A stretch of 7,217 nucleotides of DNA from an uncultured bacterium (GCA_905215225.1 CAJMPM010000070.1:1-7217), one strand, 5' to 3'; positions 1-6,485 are shown, numbered from the stretch's first letter. Numbers and translations: made by a program. Notes: generated by a model from the sequence alone, not told the origin.

Positions 1-72
1 AAAATACAAAATGGTGCTGAAGTTCGACAGAAAAACGAACGTCATATAAAGCAAAACCATACGGTTTTTCAT
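1..72 (-). CDS. Partial membrane-protein gene, N-terminus only
   Basis: An open frame begins at an ATG (72-70) and runs without a stop off the left edge, giving 24 residues. A GGAGG (complement of 80-84) lies 7 bases before the ATG, which is ideal spacing and is the main reason to believe it. The peptide begins with a basic MKNR and continues with a strongly hydrophobic stretch (MVLLYMTFVFLSNF, residues 5-18), as expected for the first membrane helix of a multi-pass transporter or, less likely, a signal peptide. An MFS-type transporter N-terminus would look like this, but 24 residues cannot settle the family. It lies 119 bases downstream of the LysR gene on the same strand, so it may be the regulator's target. 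The gap contains an operator-like palindrome at 155-173. Confidence 0.55.
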   Translation of the reverse strand, partial: MKNRMVLLYMTFVFLSNFSTILYF

Positions 73-154
73 GCTCCGCCCTCCAAGAGTCAGCAATCTA
101 AATCGGAATCTAGGAAAAGCATGGGGGCAAAGCTGTCAGCTATGTGTTGCAAGG

Positions 155-173
155 CGTCAACATTCACTTGACG
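155..173. promoter_or_regulatory. Operator-like inverted repeat between LysR and the partial gene
   Basis: A perfect 6-bp inverted repeat, CGTCAA (155-160) and TTGACG (168-173), is separated by 7 bases. Each arm read outward also gives TTGACG, which resembles a -35 hexamer, but no matching -10 lies at 16-18 bases on the minus strand. The dyad lies between the regulator and the gene it may control. LysR-type proteins bind interrupted dyads, but the symmetric T-N11-A form is not present here (the symmetric pair is T-N13-A). Binding by the neighbouring LysR protein is inference. Confidence 0.3.
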
Positions 174-177
174 ACAC

Positions 178-193
178 GAGGCCAAATGGCCTC
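178..193. repeat. Short GC-rich palindrome at the LysR stop codon
   Basis: GAGGCC (178-183) and GGCCTC (188-193) form a perfect dyad around AAAT, overlapping the LysR stop codon (194-192). As RNA from the minus strand it would be a small hairpin. No T-run follows on either strand, so it is not a standard intrinsic terminator. It could still act in transcript-end formation or stability. Confidence 0.3.
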
Positions 194-1082
194 ACGAAGC
201 AAGATGACGCAATAGGTGAAGAAATACCGTCTGGTGTCGATCGGTCCAGGCATTTTGTCGATAGCAAAAATAGATGGGCAAGGCCACGTCATGCGAGCCT
301 TCAATGGAGCACTCGCTCACTTCCAATCCATCTGATGCGAGAGAAGAGCCAGAAAAACTCAATATCAATCCCCCGGCTTGAAGAAACTCAGTCTGCGCCC
401 TTCTTCCGTATTCGACATCACGGAAGCGAAAATTAACGAGTTGGGCTTCGGGACATTGATTGATTGCATTGAGACAGGGTGACAAATTAATTGGAACAGC
501 GAGCCTGCCGCCCAGTAACTCACGAATGGTCATAGCGTCAACAGATTGATGACCAGCTGGGCACGAAAGAACCTTGAGCTCCTTTTCACCCAAGTATTTC
601 GAAGAAAGGACACTGTCCCTTGGTTCCTCAAATGAGATGGCCGCATCCGAAATGCCAAGCACAAGTGATTCAAAGCATGTAGCCGTTGGCTGATGCCACA
701 CATCAAGATGAATCTGAGGGTGCGAGCTTTCAAACGAGTCATACCAGTTTTCGGTAAAAAGGCGCCCCCGCCCATGAAGGCAGGGGGCGTAAAGACGAAA
801 GTGGCCGTCAGGCGAAACGCCGCCGTTCCCCGATTGAGCGTACTTTTTGAGATCGTCGACTTGTGCCAGGATCACGCGTGCACGACGCGCAAATTCTCTG
901 CCCGCCGGAGACAAAACAGCCTCCCCCGCCGATCGGTTGAGCAAAACGATCTGATACTCAGATTCCAACTTTTTGATTGCCGACGAAACGGCCTGCGGAC
1001 TCACATGAACGGCGCGAGCTGCTTTGCGCACGCCGCCATAGTTCGCTACCGCTTGAAGGTATTCGAGTTGAGAAAGCTGCAT
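192..1082 (-). CDS. LysR-type transcriptional regulator
   Basis: This is a 296-residue protein of the usual LysR length. Residues 1-60 form the winged helix-turn-helix: the segment from LEYLQAVANYGG through VSPQAVSSAIKKLE to LLNR (about 6-50) follows the family pattern, with the recognition helix around 28-40. A linker helix (about 60-85) leads to the effector-binding domain, about residues 93-296, which I cannot assign to a ligand. The ATG at 1082-1080 is supported by GGAG (complement of 1089-1092) 6 bases upstream. It follows the HIT gene on the same strand after 41 bases with no clear terminator, so read-through is possible. Its base composition (47-52% GC sampled) is lower than the neighbouring operon (about 62%), suggesting a different origin. 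The likely target is the membrane-protein gene downstream, but this is inference. Confidence 0.93.
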   Translation of the reverse strand: MQLSQLEYLQAVANYGGVRKAARAVHVSPQAVSSAIKKLESEYQIVLLNRSAGEAVLSPAGREFARRARVILAQVDDLKKYAQSGNGGVSPDGHFRLYAPCLHGRGRLFTENWYDSFESSHPQIHLDVWHQPTATCFESLVLGISDAAISFEEPRDSVLSSKYLGEKELKVLSCPAGHQSVDAMTIRELLGGRLAVPINLSPCLNAINQCPEAQLVNFRFRDVEYGRRAQTEFLQAGGLILSFSGSSLASDGLEVSECSIEGSHDVALPIYFCYRQNAWTDRHQTVFLHLLRHLAS

Positions 1083-1123
1083 AGATTACTCCAAAGGCAG
1101 CCAAGTCGACGGGCTACGCGCCC

Positions 1124-1459
1124 TCAGATGAGGTTCTCGCCCAGGTTTTTGCCGCCAAGGACGTGCATGTGGAAGTGCATGACGGTCTGGCCGGCGTTGA
1201 CGCCCTTGTTGGAGATGACGCGGAAACCGTCCTCCAAGCCCTTGACCTTGGCGACCTCCTGGACGGCGTGCGCCATGGCGCCCATGGTCTCGGCAGGCAC
1301 GTTGTCGGCGATGTCGCTGTAGTGCTTCTTGGGGATCACGAGCGTGTGGACCGGCGCCTGGGGATTGAGGTCGTCGAACGCGATGACCTGGTCGTCCTCG
1401 TAAACGACGGTCGAGGGGATCTCGTGGTTGGCAATTTTGCAGAAGATGCAATCGCACAT
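1124..1459 (-). CDS. HIT-family nucleotide hydrolase (HinT-like)
   Basis: This is a 111-residue cytoplasmic protein of the histidine triad superfamily, whose HinT branch hydrolyses purine nucleoside phosphoramidates and related nucleotide conjugates. The signature HFHMHVL places the triad histidines at residues 95, 97 and 99, near the C-terminus as usual. The N-terminus CDCIFCKI carries the cysteine pair (4 and 7) found in many bacterial HIT proteins, and the core IPSTVVYEDDQVIAFDD plus NPQAPVHTLVIPKKH is typical of the branch. I chose the ATG at 1459-1457 rather than an in-frame codon 18 bases upstream because AAAGGA lies about 8 bases before it and the protein then begins MCDCIFC, the family's usual start. 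It follows xseB by 49 bases. That gap contains a perfect TATAAT within an inverted repeat, so it may have its own promoter. The exact substrate is not readable from sequence. Confidence 0.95.
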   Translation of the reverse strand: MCDCIFCKIANHEIPSTVVYEDDQVIAFDDLNPQAPVHTLVIPKKHYSDIADNVPAETMGAMAHAVQEVAKVKGLEDGFRVISNKGVNAGQTVMHFHMHVLGGKNLGENLI

Positions 1460-1478
1460 GGTTGGTTCCTTTCTCACA

Positions 1479-1501
1479 GACCAAGGTAATTATATTTGGT
1501 C
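1479..1501 (-). promoter_or_regulatory. Candidate promoter with inverted repeat upstream of the HIT gene
   Basis: On the minus strand a perfect -10 hexamer TATAAT (complement of 1489-1494) would start transcription near 1482, leaving about 22 bases of leader containing the HIT ribosome binding site. The -35 position (1511-1518) has no good match to TTGACA. GACCAA (1479-1484) and TTGGTC (1496-1501) form a perfect 6-bp inverted repeat that encloses the -10, so a regulator bound there would block RNA polymerase. The -10 match and the dyad are seen directly; promoter and operator function are inferred. Confidence 0.4.
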
Positions 1502-1508
1502 GGGATGG

Positions 1509-1775
1509 TTAGAACGAGAGGTTGTCGTCGGTGTTGGCGGCTTCGCCGTCGGCGAGCACATCGTTGCCGTCGACATCCTTCAGGAGCACCGAGACCTTCT
1601 GCTCGGCATCGGACAGGCGAGTGCGCAGGCTCTTGAGGAGCTCGACGCCGCGGGTATAGCTCTCGAGCGACTCCTCGAGCTCCATATCGCCCGACTCCAA
1701 GCTGCGGATGATAAGTTCCAACTCCTGCGAGGCCTGCTTGTACGTAAGCTGCTCGACCGGGGTCTTCTCTGCCAT
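1509..1775 (-). CDS. xseB: Exonuclease VII small subunit
   Basis: This is an 88-residue small subunit of exonuclease VII, which joins several copies per large subunit to form the enzyme that degrades single-stranded DNA from both ends to short oligonucleotides. Residues 11-62 carry the family pattern: a helical hairpin from YKQASQELELIIRSLESG through LEESLESYTRGVELLK to LSDAEQKV. An acidic tail (about 66-88) makes it slightly longer than the usual 70-80 residues. I chose the ATG at 1775-1773 because AAAGGA sits 7 bases upstream; an in-frame TTG 18 bases earlier lacks such support. It lies 42 bases after xseA in the same direction, the standard pairing, and the two are very likely co-transcribed. 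Confidence 0.95.
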   Translation of the reverse strand: MAEKTPVEQLTYKQASQELELIIRSLESGDMELEESLESYTRGVELLKSLRTRLSDAEQKVSVLLKDVDGNDVLADGEAANTDDNLSF

Positions 1776-1817
1776 ATCTGTTTCCTTTCCCAAAGGTTTA
1801 TCACTATGAAACGCGGC

Positions 1818-3269
1818 CTACTCGACCGTATTGACCGTTGCCGCCACGTTGCCGTCTGCCATGCGCACGCGAATGGCGTCGCCGGGCTTAAAGGTCTTGG
1901 CGCTCGTGGCCACACCGTCATCGCTGTACGCGATGGAGTAACCGCGGGCAAGCACCTTGAGCGGCGACAGGGCATCGAGCGACGCGGCAGCTCGGCCAAG
2001 GTCGGACGCGGGTTTGCTGAGCATCGTACGTCCCTGATGTTCTAGACGGGAGCTTGCGAGCGTGAGCGCATGGCGCTTGCCATCGAGCCCTGAGGTGCTT
2101 GCGGCCAAGCGCTCGGGCAGACGCTCGAAGTTGGAGCGGAAGGCCCCAACCGAACGCGTTATGGCGCCGGACAGGCGATCGGCCGTTAAGGCAAGCTCTG
2201 ACTCACGACGCTCGACCATAAACGTTGGATCGTTGAGGCACGGGCGGCACGCGGCCGCATCGAGCGCGTCGCCCAGACGAGCCGTATAGGCGTCCCAGGC
2301 ACGACGACCGCGCTGGTCGAGCATTTCCAGATCGACCTGATCCGACCCGATCATCGAAGCCATCGCGGCGCCCAGACGCTGATGGCGCGTCTCGAGCACG
2401 TCGGCCAACTCCGTCATAGCCGGCGCCACCGATTCTGCCGCTGCCGTTGGCGTGGAGGCGCGACGGTCGCTCACCATGTCGCAGATCGAGGTATCGGGCT
2501 CATGCCCAATGCCCGTCACCACAGGCACGGGACAGGCTGCCACCGCACGGGCAAGCTCCTCGTCGTTAAAGGTCATGAGGTCCTCAAAGGAGCCGCCGCC
2601 GCGCACCAGCAAAATACAGTCGGGCGCCGGCGTAATGGAAGCGGCACGGCGCAAGCCCTCAATGAGCTCGACCGGCGCACCCTCGCCTTGAACCTTGGCG
2701 CCCACGCAGACGAGCTCGACGAGCGGGTTGCGACGACGCAATGTGCGCTTGACGTCGTCGATTACGGCACCCGAAAGCGAGGTAACGACCGCCACGCGGG
2801 AGCAAAACACCGGGATGCGGCGCTTACGCGCTTCGTCCATCAGGCCCTCGCGGCGGAGCTTTTCGGCCAACTGAGCCACTTGTTGACGCAGCAGGCCCTC
2901 CCCCGCCAGCGAAAACGAGCGAGCGACGAAGCTCATGCGGCCCGTGGGCTTGTAGAGATTGAAGCTGCCCTTAAAGCTCACCTGCATGCCGTCGCGCAGA
3001 TCGAAGGTGCGCTTAAGGTAGGCGCCCTTCCAGATGATGCAATCGACGGCCGCCGAGTCGTCCTTGATTTGGAAGTAACAGTGGCCGCTTCGGGCGTTGG
3101 GACCACGGAAACCCGTGACCTCACCCAAAACGCTCAGCTGCGGAATGGCATCGAGCGCACCGGCGGCGATCTCCACCGCTTGGCTCACGCTGAGCTCTTT
3201 GCGCTCCTGATCGTCCGAACCGTCGAACTCGGCGGAAACGGCATTGCCGGTTAGGTTCCAGCCTGCCAC
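1818..3269 (-). CDS. xseA: Exonuclease VII large subunit
   Basis: This 483-residue catalytic subunit of exonuclease VII hydrolyses single-stranded DNA. After a short acidic extension (1-26), an OB-fold nucleic acid-binding domain covers about 27-120, including GEVTGF and YFQIKDD. The nuclease domain follows, with VVTSLSGAVIDDV (161-173), RGGGSFEDLMTFNDEELA (223-240) and IGHEPDTSICD continuing into RRASTPTAAAE (254-279), all hallmark motifs of the family. The region after 280 is charged and helical, as expected for the arm that binds XseB. The start is a GTG (3269-3267), strongly supported by AAAGGAGG ending 4 bases upstream. Length and motifs are complete. xseB follows directly downstream. 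A GC-rich hairpin 70 bases upstream separates it from the metallopeptidase gene, so it may be transcribed separately. Confidence 0.97.
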   Translation of the reverse strand: MAGWNLTGNAVSAEFDGSDDQERKELSVSQAVEIAAGALDAIPQLSVLGEVTGFRGPNARSGHCYFQIKDDSAAVDCIIWKGAYLKRTFDLRDGMQVSFKGSFNLYKPTGRMSFVARSFSLAGEGLLRQQVAQLAEKLRREGLMDEARKRRIPVFCSRVAVVTSLSGAVIDDVKRTLRRRNPLVELVCVGAKVQGEGAPVELIEGLRRAASITPAPDCILLVRGGGSFEDLMTFNDEELARAVAACPVPVVTGIGHEPDTSICDMVSDRRASTPTAAAESVAPAMTELADVLETRHQRLGAAMASMIGSDQVDLEMLDQRGRRAWDAYTARLGDALDAAACRPCLNDPTFMVERRESELALTADRLSGAITRSVGAFRSNFERLPERLAASTSGLDGKRHALTLASSRLEHQGRTMLSKPASDLGRAAASLDALSPLKVLARGYSIAYSDDGVATSAKTFKPGDAIRVRMADGNVAATVNTVE

Positions 3270-3338
3270 GCAGCCTCCTTTCGTTATCGAGCACAGAGGC
3301 TCCGGCCCCGTGCAAATTTAAGTCCAACACATAGTACA

Positions 3339-3368
3339 GCGCCGCGAGGACACGAATCCCCGCGGCGC
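3339..3368 (-). terminator. GC-rich hairpin after the metallopeptidase gene, possible terminator
   Basis: An 8-bp perfect stem (GCGCCGCG at 3339-3346 with CGCGGCGC at 3361-3368) extends by 3 more pairs beyond one A-C mismatch, leaving a 6-base loop. It begins 16 bases after the metallopeptidase stop codon. On the minus strand it is followed by TGTACTATGTGTT, which is only moderately T-rich, so termination may be partial or need another factor. It separates the metallopeptidase from xseA. Confidence 0.5.
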
Positions 3369-3384
3369 CTGCCTGTCCTATTTG

Positions 3385-4089
3385 TTATCGGTTGGAATTT
3401 CTGTTGTAGCGAGCCATAAGGTAGAGCAGTTGAATGATCGAAGTGAGCGCTGCGGCCACATAGGTAAGCGCGGCTGCCGTCAGTACCTTCTTGGCGCCGT
3501 TGACCTGCTTGGAACTCATGCCCGACTGCTCGATATACGCCACGGCGCGGCGACTGGCATCGATCTCGACCGGCAGCGTAACCAGCTGGAACAACACGCT
3601 AAACGAGAAGAAGACCAGCGCGAGGGTCGTGAGCCCCGCGATGTTCATGAACAGGCCCATGAGCAGCACGATCGTCCAGGTGTTCTGGGTAAAGTTGACG
3701 ACCGGCACGAGGGCGGTACGCACTTTCATCATGGCGTAGCCGCTTTGACGCTGGGCGGCATGGCCCGCCTCGTGGCAGGCGACGGCAACGCTTGCGACCG
3801 ACCCGCCCGAACGGTTGGCATCCGACAGATACAGGTTGTTATCCTGCGGGTTGTAGTGGTCGGTGCGCTCACCAGCCACGCCCTTGATACCTACGGCGTT
3901 GCAACCGTTGGCGTCGAGCATGCGGCGAGCGACCGTGGCACCCGTGTCGCCGTCCGAGCGAACCTTGGACCAGGTTTTGTACGTCGAGTTGATATAGTTC
4001 TGTGCGGCAAGGCCAATCACCGTGCAGACAAGAACAACCAGCAGGTACAGCGGGTCGATGCCAAAGCCGTATCCATAGTAATAAGGCAT
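3385..4089 (-). CDS. Membrane zinc metallopeptidase, YugP-like
   Basis: This is a 234-residue integral membrane protein of the family Pfam calls Zn_peptidase_2 (Bacillus YugP type). The zinc-binding motif HEAGH is at 106-110, with the likely third ligand Glu175 in LPVEIDASRR, and the family's DHYNP motif at 77-81. Hydrophobic helices are seen at about 13-31, 128-150, 151-172 and 204-226. An unusual Tyr/Gly-rich start (MPYYYGYGFG) precedes the first helix. The length matches the family. The ATG at 4089-4087 has GGAGG 7 bases upstream. It follows rnd by 64 bases on the same strand. The physiological substrate of this family is poorly known; cleavage of membrane or membrane-adjacent proteins is inferred from its topology. 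Confidence 0.93.
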   Translation of the reverse strand: MPYYYGYGFGIDPLYLLVVLVCTVIGLAAQNYINSTYKTWSKVRSDGDTGATVARRMLDANGCNAVGIKGVAGERTDHYNPQDNNLYLSDANRSGGSVASVAVACHEAGHAAQRQSGYAMMKVRTALVPVVNFTQNTWTIVLLMGLFMNIAGLTTLALVFFSFSVLFQLVTLPVEIDASRRAVAYIEQSGMSSKQVNGAKKVLTAAALTYVAAALTSIIQLLYLMARYNRNSNR

Positions 4090-4153
4090 GCGAATTCCTC
4101 CGAATCGAGTTACACGTTGGAGGCATTCTACCCACTCAAGCGGCTAGGCTTCC

Positions 4154-5287
4154 CTACAGGAGCTCGATTTTGCCGTCCTTCACCGTCAACCCCATATTGC
4201 CGGAAAGCAGATCGTCCAGGCGCGAGCCCACAAGCTCAAAACGCCAGCCTTCGCGCAAGCGACTTTGTTCAGGATGCTCAATGTAGTCGGCCAGGTCATC
4301 GCGCGAGGCAATGACCGAGGTCGCCACGCCCGAGCGCTCGGCAACCAGGCGGATGAGCGCGTACATCAGGTCCGTCACACTCTCCAACTCCGGCGAAATC
4401 TGACGGTGCCCGCGCACCATGAGCGGCAGGCGATCGTGCGGGCAGCTCGCGCCGCGCTTGATGGCCATGAGCGCACCGTCCACGTCGCGCTCCCCCAACT
4501 GATCGGTACCGCGGATGCTACGGAACTCCTCAACGCGCACGGGATTGCGCTTAACGAGCGCAAGCAGCGTGTCGTCGGACATGACCCACTTGCGCGGGAT
4601 GTTACGGCGCTCGGCGCGGTCCTCGCGCCAGGCGGCGAGCTCGCGCGCGATGCCCAACTGGTGACGGCTGCACGAATTGATGCGTTTGACCTTGCGGAAC
4701 GCCTCGTGGCGATCGGCGCGATAGTGCGACTCGTCAGCCAGCGGGCGCAGCTCGTCGAGCACCCAGTCCACGCGGCCCAGCTCACGCAGGCGGCTCATCA
4801 TCTCGGTATAGGCGACGATCAAGTACTTCACATCGTCGATCGCGTATTCAATCTGCTTATCGCTCAGCGGGCGGCGCGACCAATCGGTCAGCGACTCGGT
4901 CTTGGGCAGTGATACGCCGCAGAACGTCTGAACGAGCGCGCCATACGAAATCTGCTGGCGCTCGCCCAAAAAGGCGGCGGCAACCTGTGTGTCAAAAATC
5001 GGTCGCGGCAGTGCACCCACGGTATGGAGCATAACCTCCATGTCCTGTGAGCAAGCATGGAATACCTTGACCACGCCCTCGTCGGCCATAAGCTCGGCCA
5101 GCGGCGAGAGGTCGTCGATTACCAGGGGATCGACCGCGACGCTCTCGGCAGGGGTGGCAATCTGAACCAAGCACAGACGCGGATGGAACGTGCGCTCGCG
5201 CAAAAACTCGGTATCGACGGCAATCGCGTCGAACTCACGGGCGCGCTGGCAAAAGTCGAGTAGAGCCTGATGTGTGGAAATGTACAT
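4154..5287 (-). CDS. rnd: Ribonuclease D
   Basis: This 377-residue 3'-5' exoribonuclease trims tRNA precursors and other stable RNAs, and its length is close to that of E. coli RNase D. The DEDDy nuclease domain occupies about 1-170: Exo I VDTEF (Asp25, Glu27), Exo II FHACSQD (Asp82), and Exo III YAIDDV (Tyr148, Asp152), so all catalytic residues are present. An HRDC domain follows at about 205-280 (SRHQLGIARELAAWRE, then RGTDQL), with a further helical C-terminal part. I chose the ATG at 5287-5285, giving MYISTHQ. A GTG 36 bases upstream is in frame but adds residues not expected in the family and has no ribosome site. The chosen start has only a weak GGG upstream, so translation may be modest. 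It heads the minus-strand gene row and is divergent from the lipid kinase gene. Confidence 0.95.
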   Translation of the reverse strand: MYISTHQALLDFCQRAREFDAIAVDTEFLRERTFHPRLCLVQIATPAESVAVDPLVIDDLSPLAELMADEGVVKVFHACSQDMEVMLHTVGALPRPIFDTQVAAAFLGERQQISYGALVQTFCGVSLPKTESLTDWSRRPLSDKQIEYAIDDVKYLIVAYTEMMSRLRELGRVDWVLDELRPLADESHYRADRHEAFRKVKRINSCSRHQLGIARELAAWREDRAERRNIPRKWVMSDDTLLALVKRNPVRVEEFRSIRGTDQLGERDVDGALMAIKRGASCPHDRLPLMVRGHRQISPELESVTDLMYALIRLVAERSGVATSVIASRDDLADYIEHPEQSRLREGWRFELVGSRLDDLLSGNMGLTVKDGKIELL

Positions 5288-5349
5288 ATCAACCCATCGA
5301 ATAAGGTTAGGCCCGAAAAACACGGGTAGGATATCGGCATTGCCTTACA

Positions 5350-5357
5350 ACTATACT
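5350..5357. promoter_or_regulatory. Overlapping divergent -10 elements between rnd and the lipid kinase gene
   Basis: The 98-base gap between the two divergent genes contains ACTATACT. Read on the plus strand, 5352-5357 is TATACT (5 of 6 matches to TATAAT), with a start expected near 5364, about 22 bases before the kinase ATG. Read on the minus strand, 5350-5355 gives TATAGT, also 5 of 6, with a leader of about 55 bases before rnd. Neither has a convincing -35. The site is plausible as a shared, near-symmetric promoter core, but its use is inferred. Confidence 0.35.
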
Positions 5358-5385
5358 CGGTTAGTCACAGAACGGGAACGTAAGT

Positions 5386-6303
5386 ATGCGCTGCCTTATC
5401 ATCCACAACCCGGCATCGGGCCCCAGCTCAGATGAAATCTTCGCATTCACGCACGCCCTCGCGCAGGGCGGCGACGAAGTCGTGATGCGCTTTATCGGCG
5501 ATGGCATGGAGCCCGAGGACGCCGTGGCAGACGTGCGCGAATTCGATCGCGTGGTGGTCTCGGGCGGCGACGGCACCGTCTCCAACGTGCTCGACCAGAT
5601 GCGCGGATGCGGTGTCCCCACGCTCGTCTTCCCCTCCGGCACGGCCTGCCTGTTCTTTAACAACATCGGCAATGCCCCCGAGGCGGCGGCACTCGCCAAG
5701 GCTTGCCGCGCCGGCCGCACAGTCAAGGTGGACATGGGCGAGCTCTTTTGGCTCGACGAGAACGGTAACGAGAAGCGCCACGGCTTCATCATCATCGCCG
5801 GCTCGGGCTTCGACGCCGAGATCATGATGAAGGCCGCTCCCACCAAAAACGACATCGGCGAGATCGCCTACTTCCTCTCAGCGCTCGCCACGCCCAACCC
5901 CACGGTGGCGCACTTTACCATTGAGCACGACGGCATCGTCGAGGAGCTCGACGGCATCTGCTGCATGGCCGGCAACACCTCGGTCATCCAAAACGACATC
6001 AACCTGTTCCCCGACTGCCGTATGAACGATGGCATGGTCGACATTGCGGTCATCGAACCCGTAAAAACTGTGCAGCTTCTACCGACTGTGATCACCGCCG
6101 CACTCGACCCCGCCGGCAAGGTACTCGGCCGCCCGCAGTTCAAGATCATCCAGACCAAGGAAGCCAAGATCACCTGCACCCCGTCGCTGGGCATGCAGTT
6201 CGATGGCGAGATTATCTCCAGCAATTCGGGCGTCTTTGGAGCCCGCGCGCTTCCGCAATGCCTCGACCTCATCGTCGACGAATTCTCCCCGCTCGGAAAA
6301 TAG
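5386..6303 (+). CDS. Diacylglycerol/lipid kinase family protein
   Basis: This 305-residue protein belongs to the soluble diacylglycerol kinase/YegS/sphingosine kinase superfamily, which phosphorylates a lipid hydroxyl with ATP at the membrane surface. Seen in order are an N-terminal IIHNPASG (5-12), the nucleotide-binding GGDGTVSNV (60-68), PSGTA (83-87), AGSGFDAEI (138-146) in the second domain, DGMVDIAVI (215-223), and QFDGEI (271-276), where the DGE motif is characteristic. The length is normal. The usual GTxND motif after the glycine-rich loop is replaced by GTACLFF, which could change nucleotide or substrate handling. The ATG at 5386 has only a weak GGGAA about 7 bases upstream. A 30-codon membrane peptide follows after 9 bases, then a terminator, so these two probably form one unit. 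Phosphatidic acid production is the likely role, but the substrate is not certain. Confidence 0.88.
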   Translation: MRCLIIHNPASGPSSDEIFAFTHALAQGGDEVVMRFIGDGMEPEDAVADVREFDRVVVSGGDGTVSNVLDQMRGCGVPTLVFPSGTACLFFNNIGNAPEAAALAKACRAGRTVKVDMGELFWLDENGNEKRHGFIIIAGSGFDAEIMMKAAPTKNDIGEIAYFLSALATPNPTVAHFTIEHDGIVEELDGICCMAGNTSVIQNDINLFPDCRMNDGMVDIAVIEPVKTVQLLPTVITAALDPAGKVLGRPQFKIIQTKEAKITCTPSLGMQFDGEIISSNSGVFGARALPQCLDLIVDEFSPLGK

Positions 6304-6312
6304 GAGGACCCT

Positions 6313-6405
6313 ATGAACGACAATCCCCTGCTCGGCTTTATCATCATCGTTTTGGCCATGCTCGTCGGCTATGCGATCAACGTGATCCACCGCCGGAAGA
6401 AGTAA
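6313..6405 (+). CDS. 30-aa single-pass membrane peptide, unknown function
   Basis: This small gene encodes MNDNPLLG, a hydrophobic helix (about residues 6-25, rich in Ile, Leu and Val), and a basic tail HRRKK before TAA. The positively charged end suggests the C-terminus stays in the cytoplasm by the positive-inside rule. AGGAGG (6302-6307) lies 5 bases before the ATG and overlaps the stop codon of the lipid kinase gene, which strongly supports real translation and coupling to the kinase. A strong terminator begins 35 bases after its stop codon, placing both genes on one transcript. I do not recognise the peptide. A partner or membrane anchor for the lipid kinase is a reasonable guess but is inference only. 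Confidence 0.75.
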   Translation: MNDNPLLGFIIIVLAMLVGYAINVIHRRKK

Positions 6406-6440
6406 TTCCACATTGGTATGATATTCATCCGGTTATCGTC

Positions 6441-6485
6441 TCCCCCGCTGTTTATGCATTTGTCAAACAGCGGGGGATTTTCTTT
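6441..6485 (+). terminator. Strong intrinsic terminator
   Basis: A perfect 13-bp stem (6441-6453 with 6465-6477, starting TCCCCCGCTG) encloses an 11-base loop and is followed directly by TTTTCTTT (6478-6485). This is a textbook plus-strand terminator ending the lipid kinase and small peptide unit. The minus strand has no T-run after the stem, so it appears to be one-directional. Confidence 0.93.

Noticed and set aside
45..50. TATAAA on the plus strand near the left edge as a promoter
   Set aside because: There is no acceptable -35 and no plus-strand gene follows; it lies inside the partial minus-strand coding region.
71..436. Plus-strand open frame of 121 codons
   Set aside because: It lies mostly antisense to the well-supported LysR gene, has no recognisable domain, and its start overlaps the ribosome site of the minus-strand partial gene. 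It is most likely a shadow.
1111..1123. GGGC/GCCC hairpin after the HIT stop codon as a terminator
   Set aside because: Only 4 pairs and no following T-run on the minus strand.
4125..4130. TAGAAT on the minus strand as a -10 for the metallopeptidase gene
   Set aside because: One hexamer match with no -35 at 16-18 bases; too weak to list as a promoter.
6414..6485. A possible small RNA from an extended -10 (TGGTATGAT, 6414-6422) ending at the terminator
   Set aside because: There is no -35, and the product would be little more than the terminator hairpin, which already has a clear role for the upstream genes.
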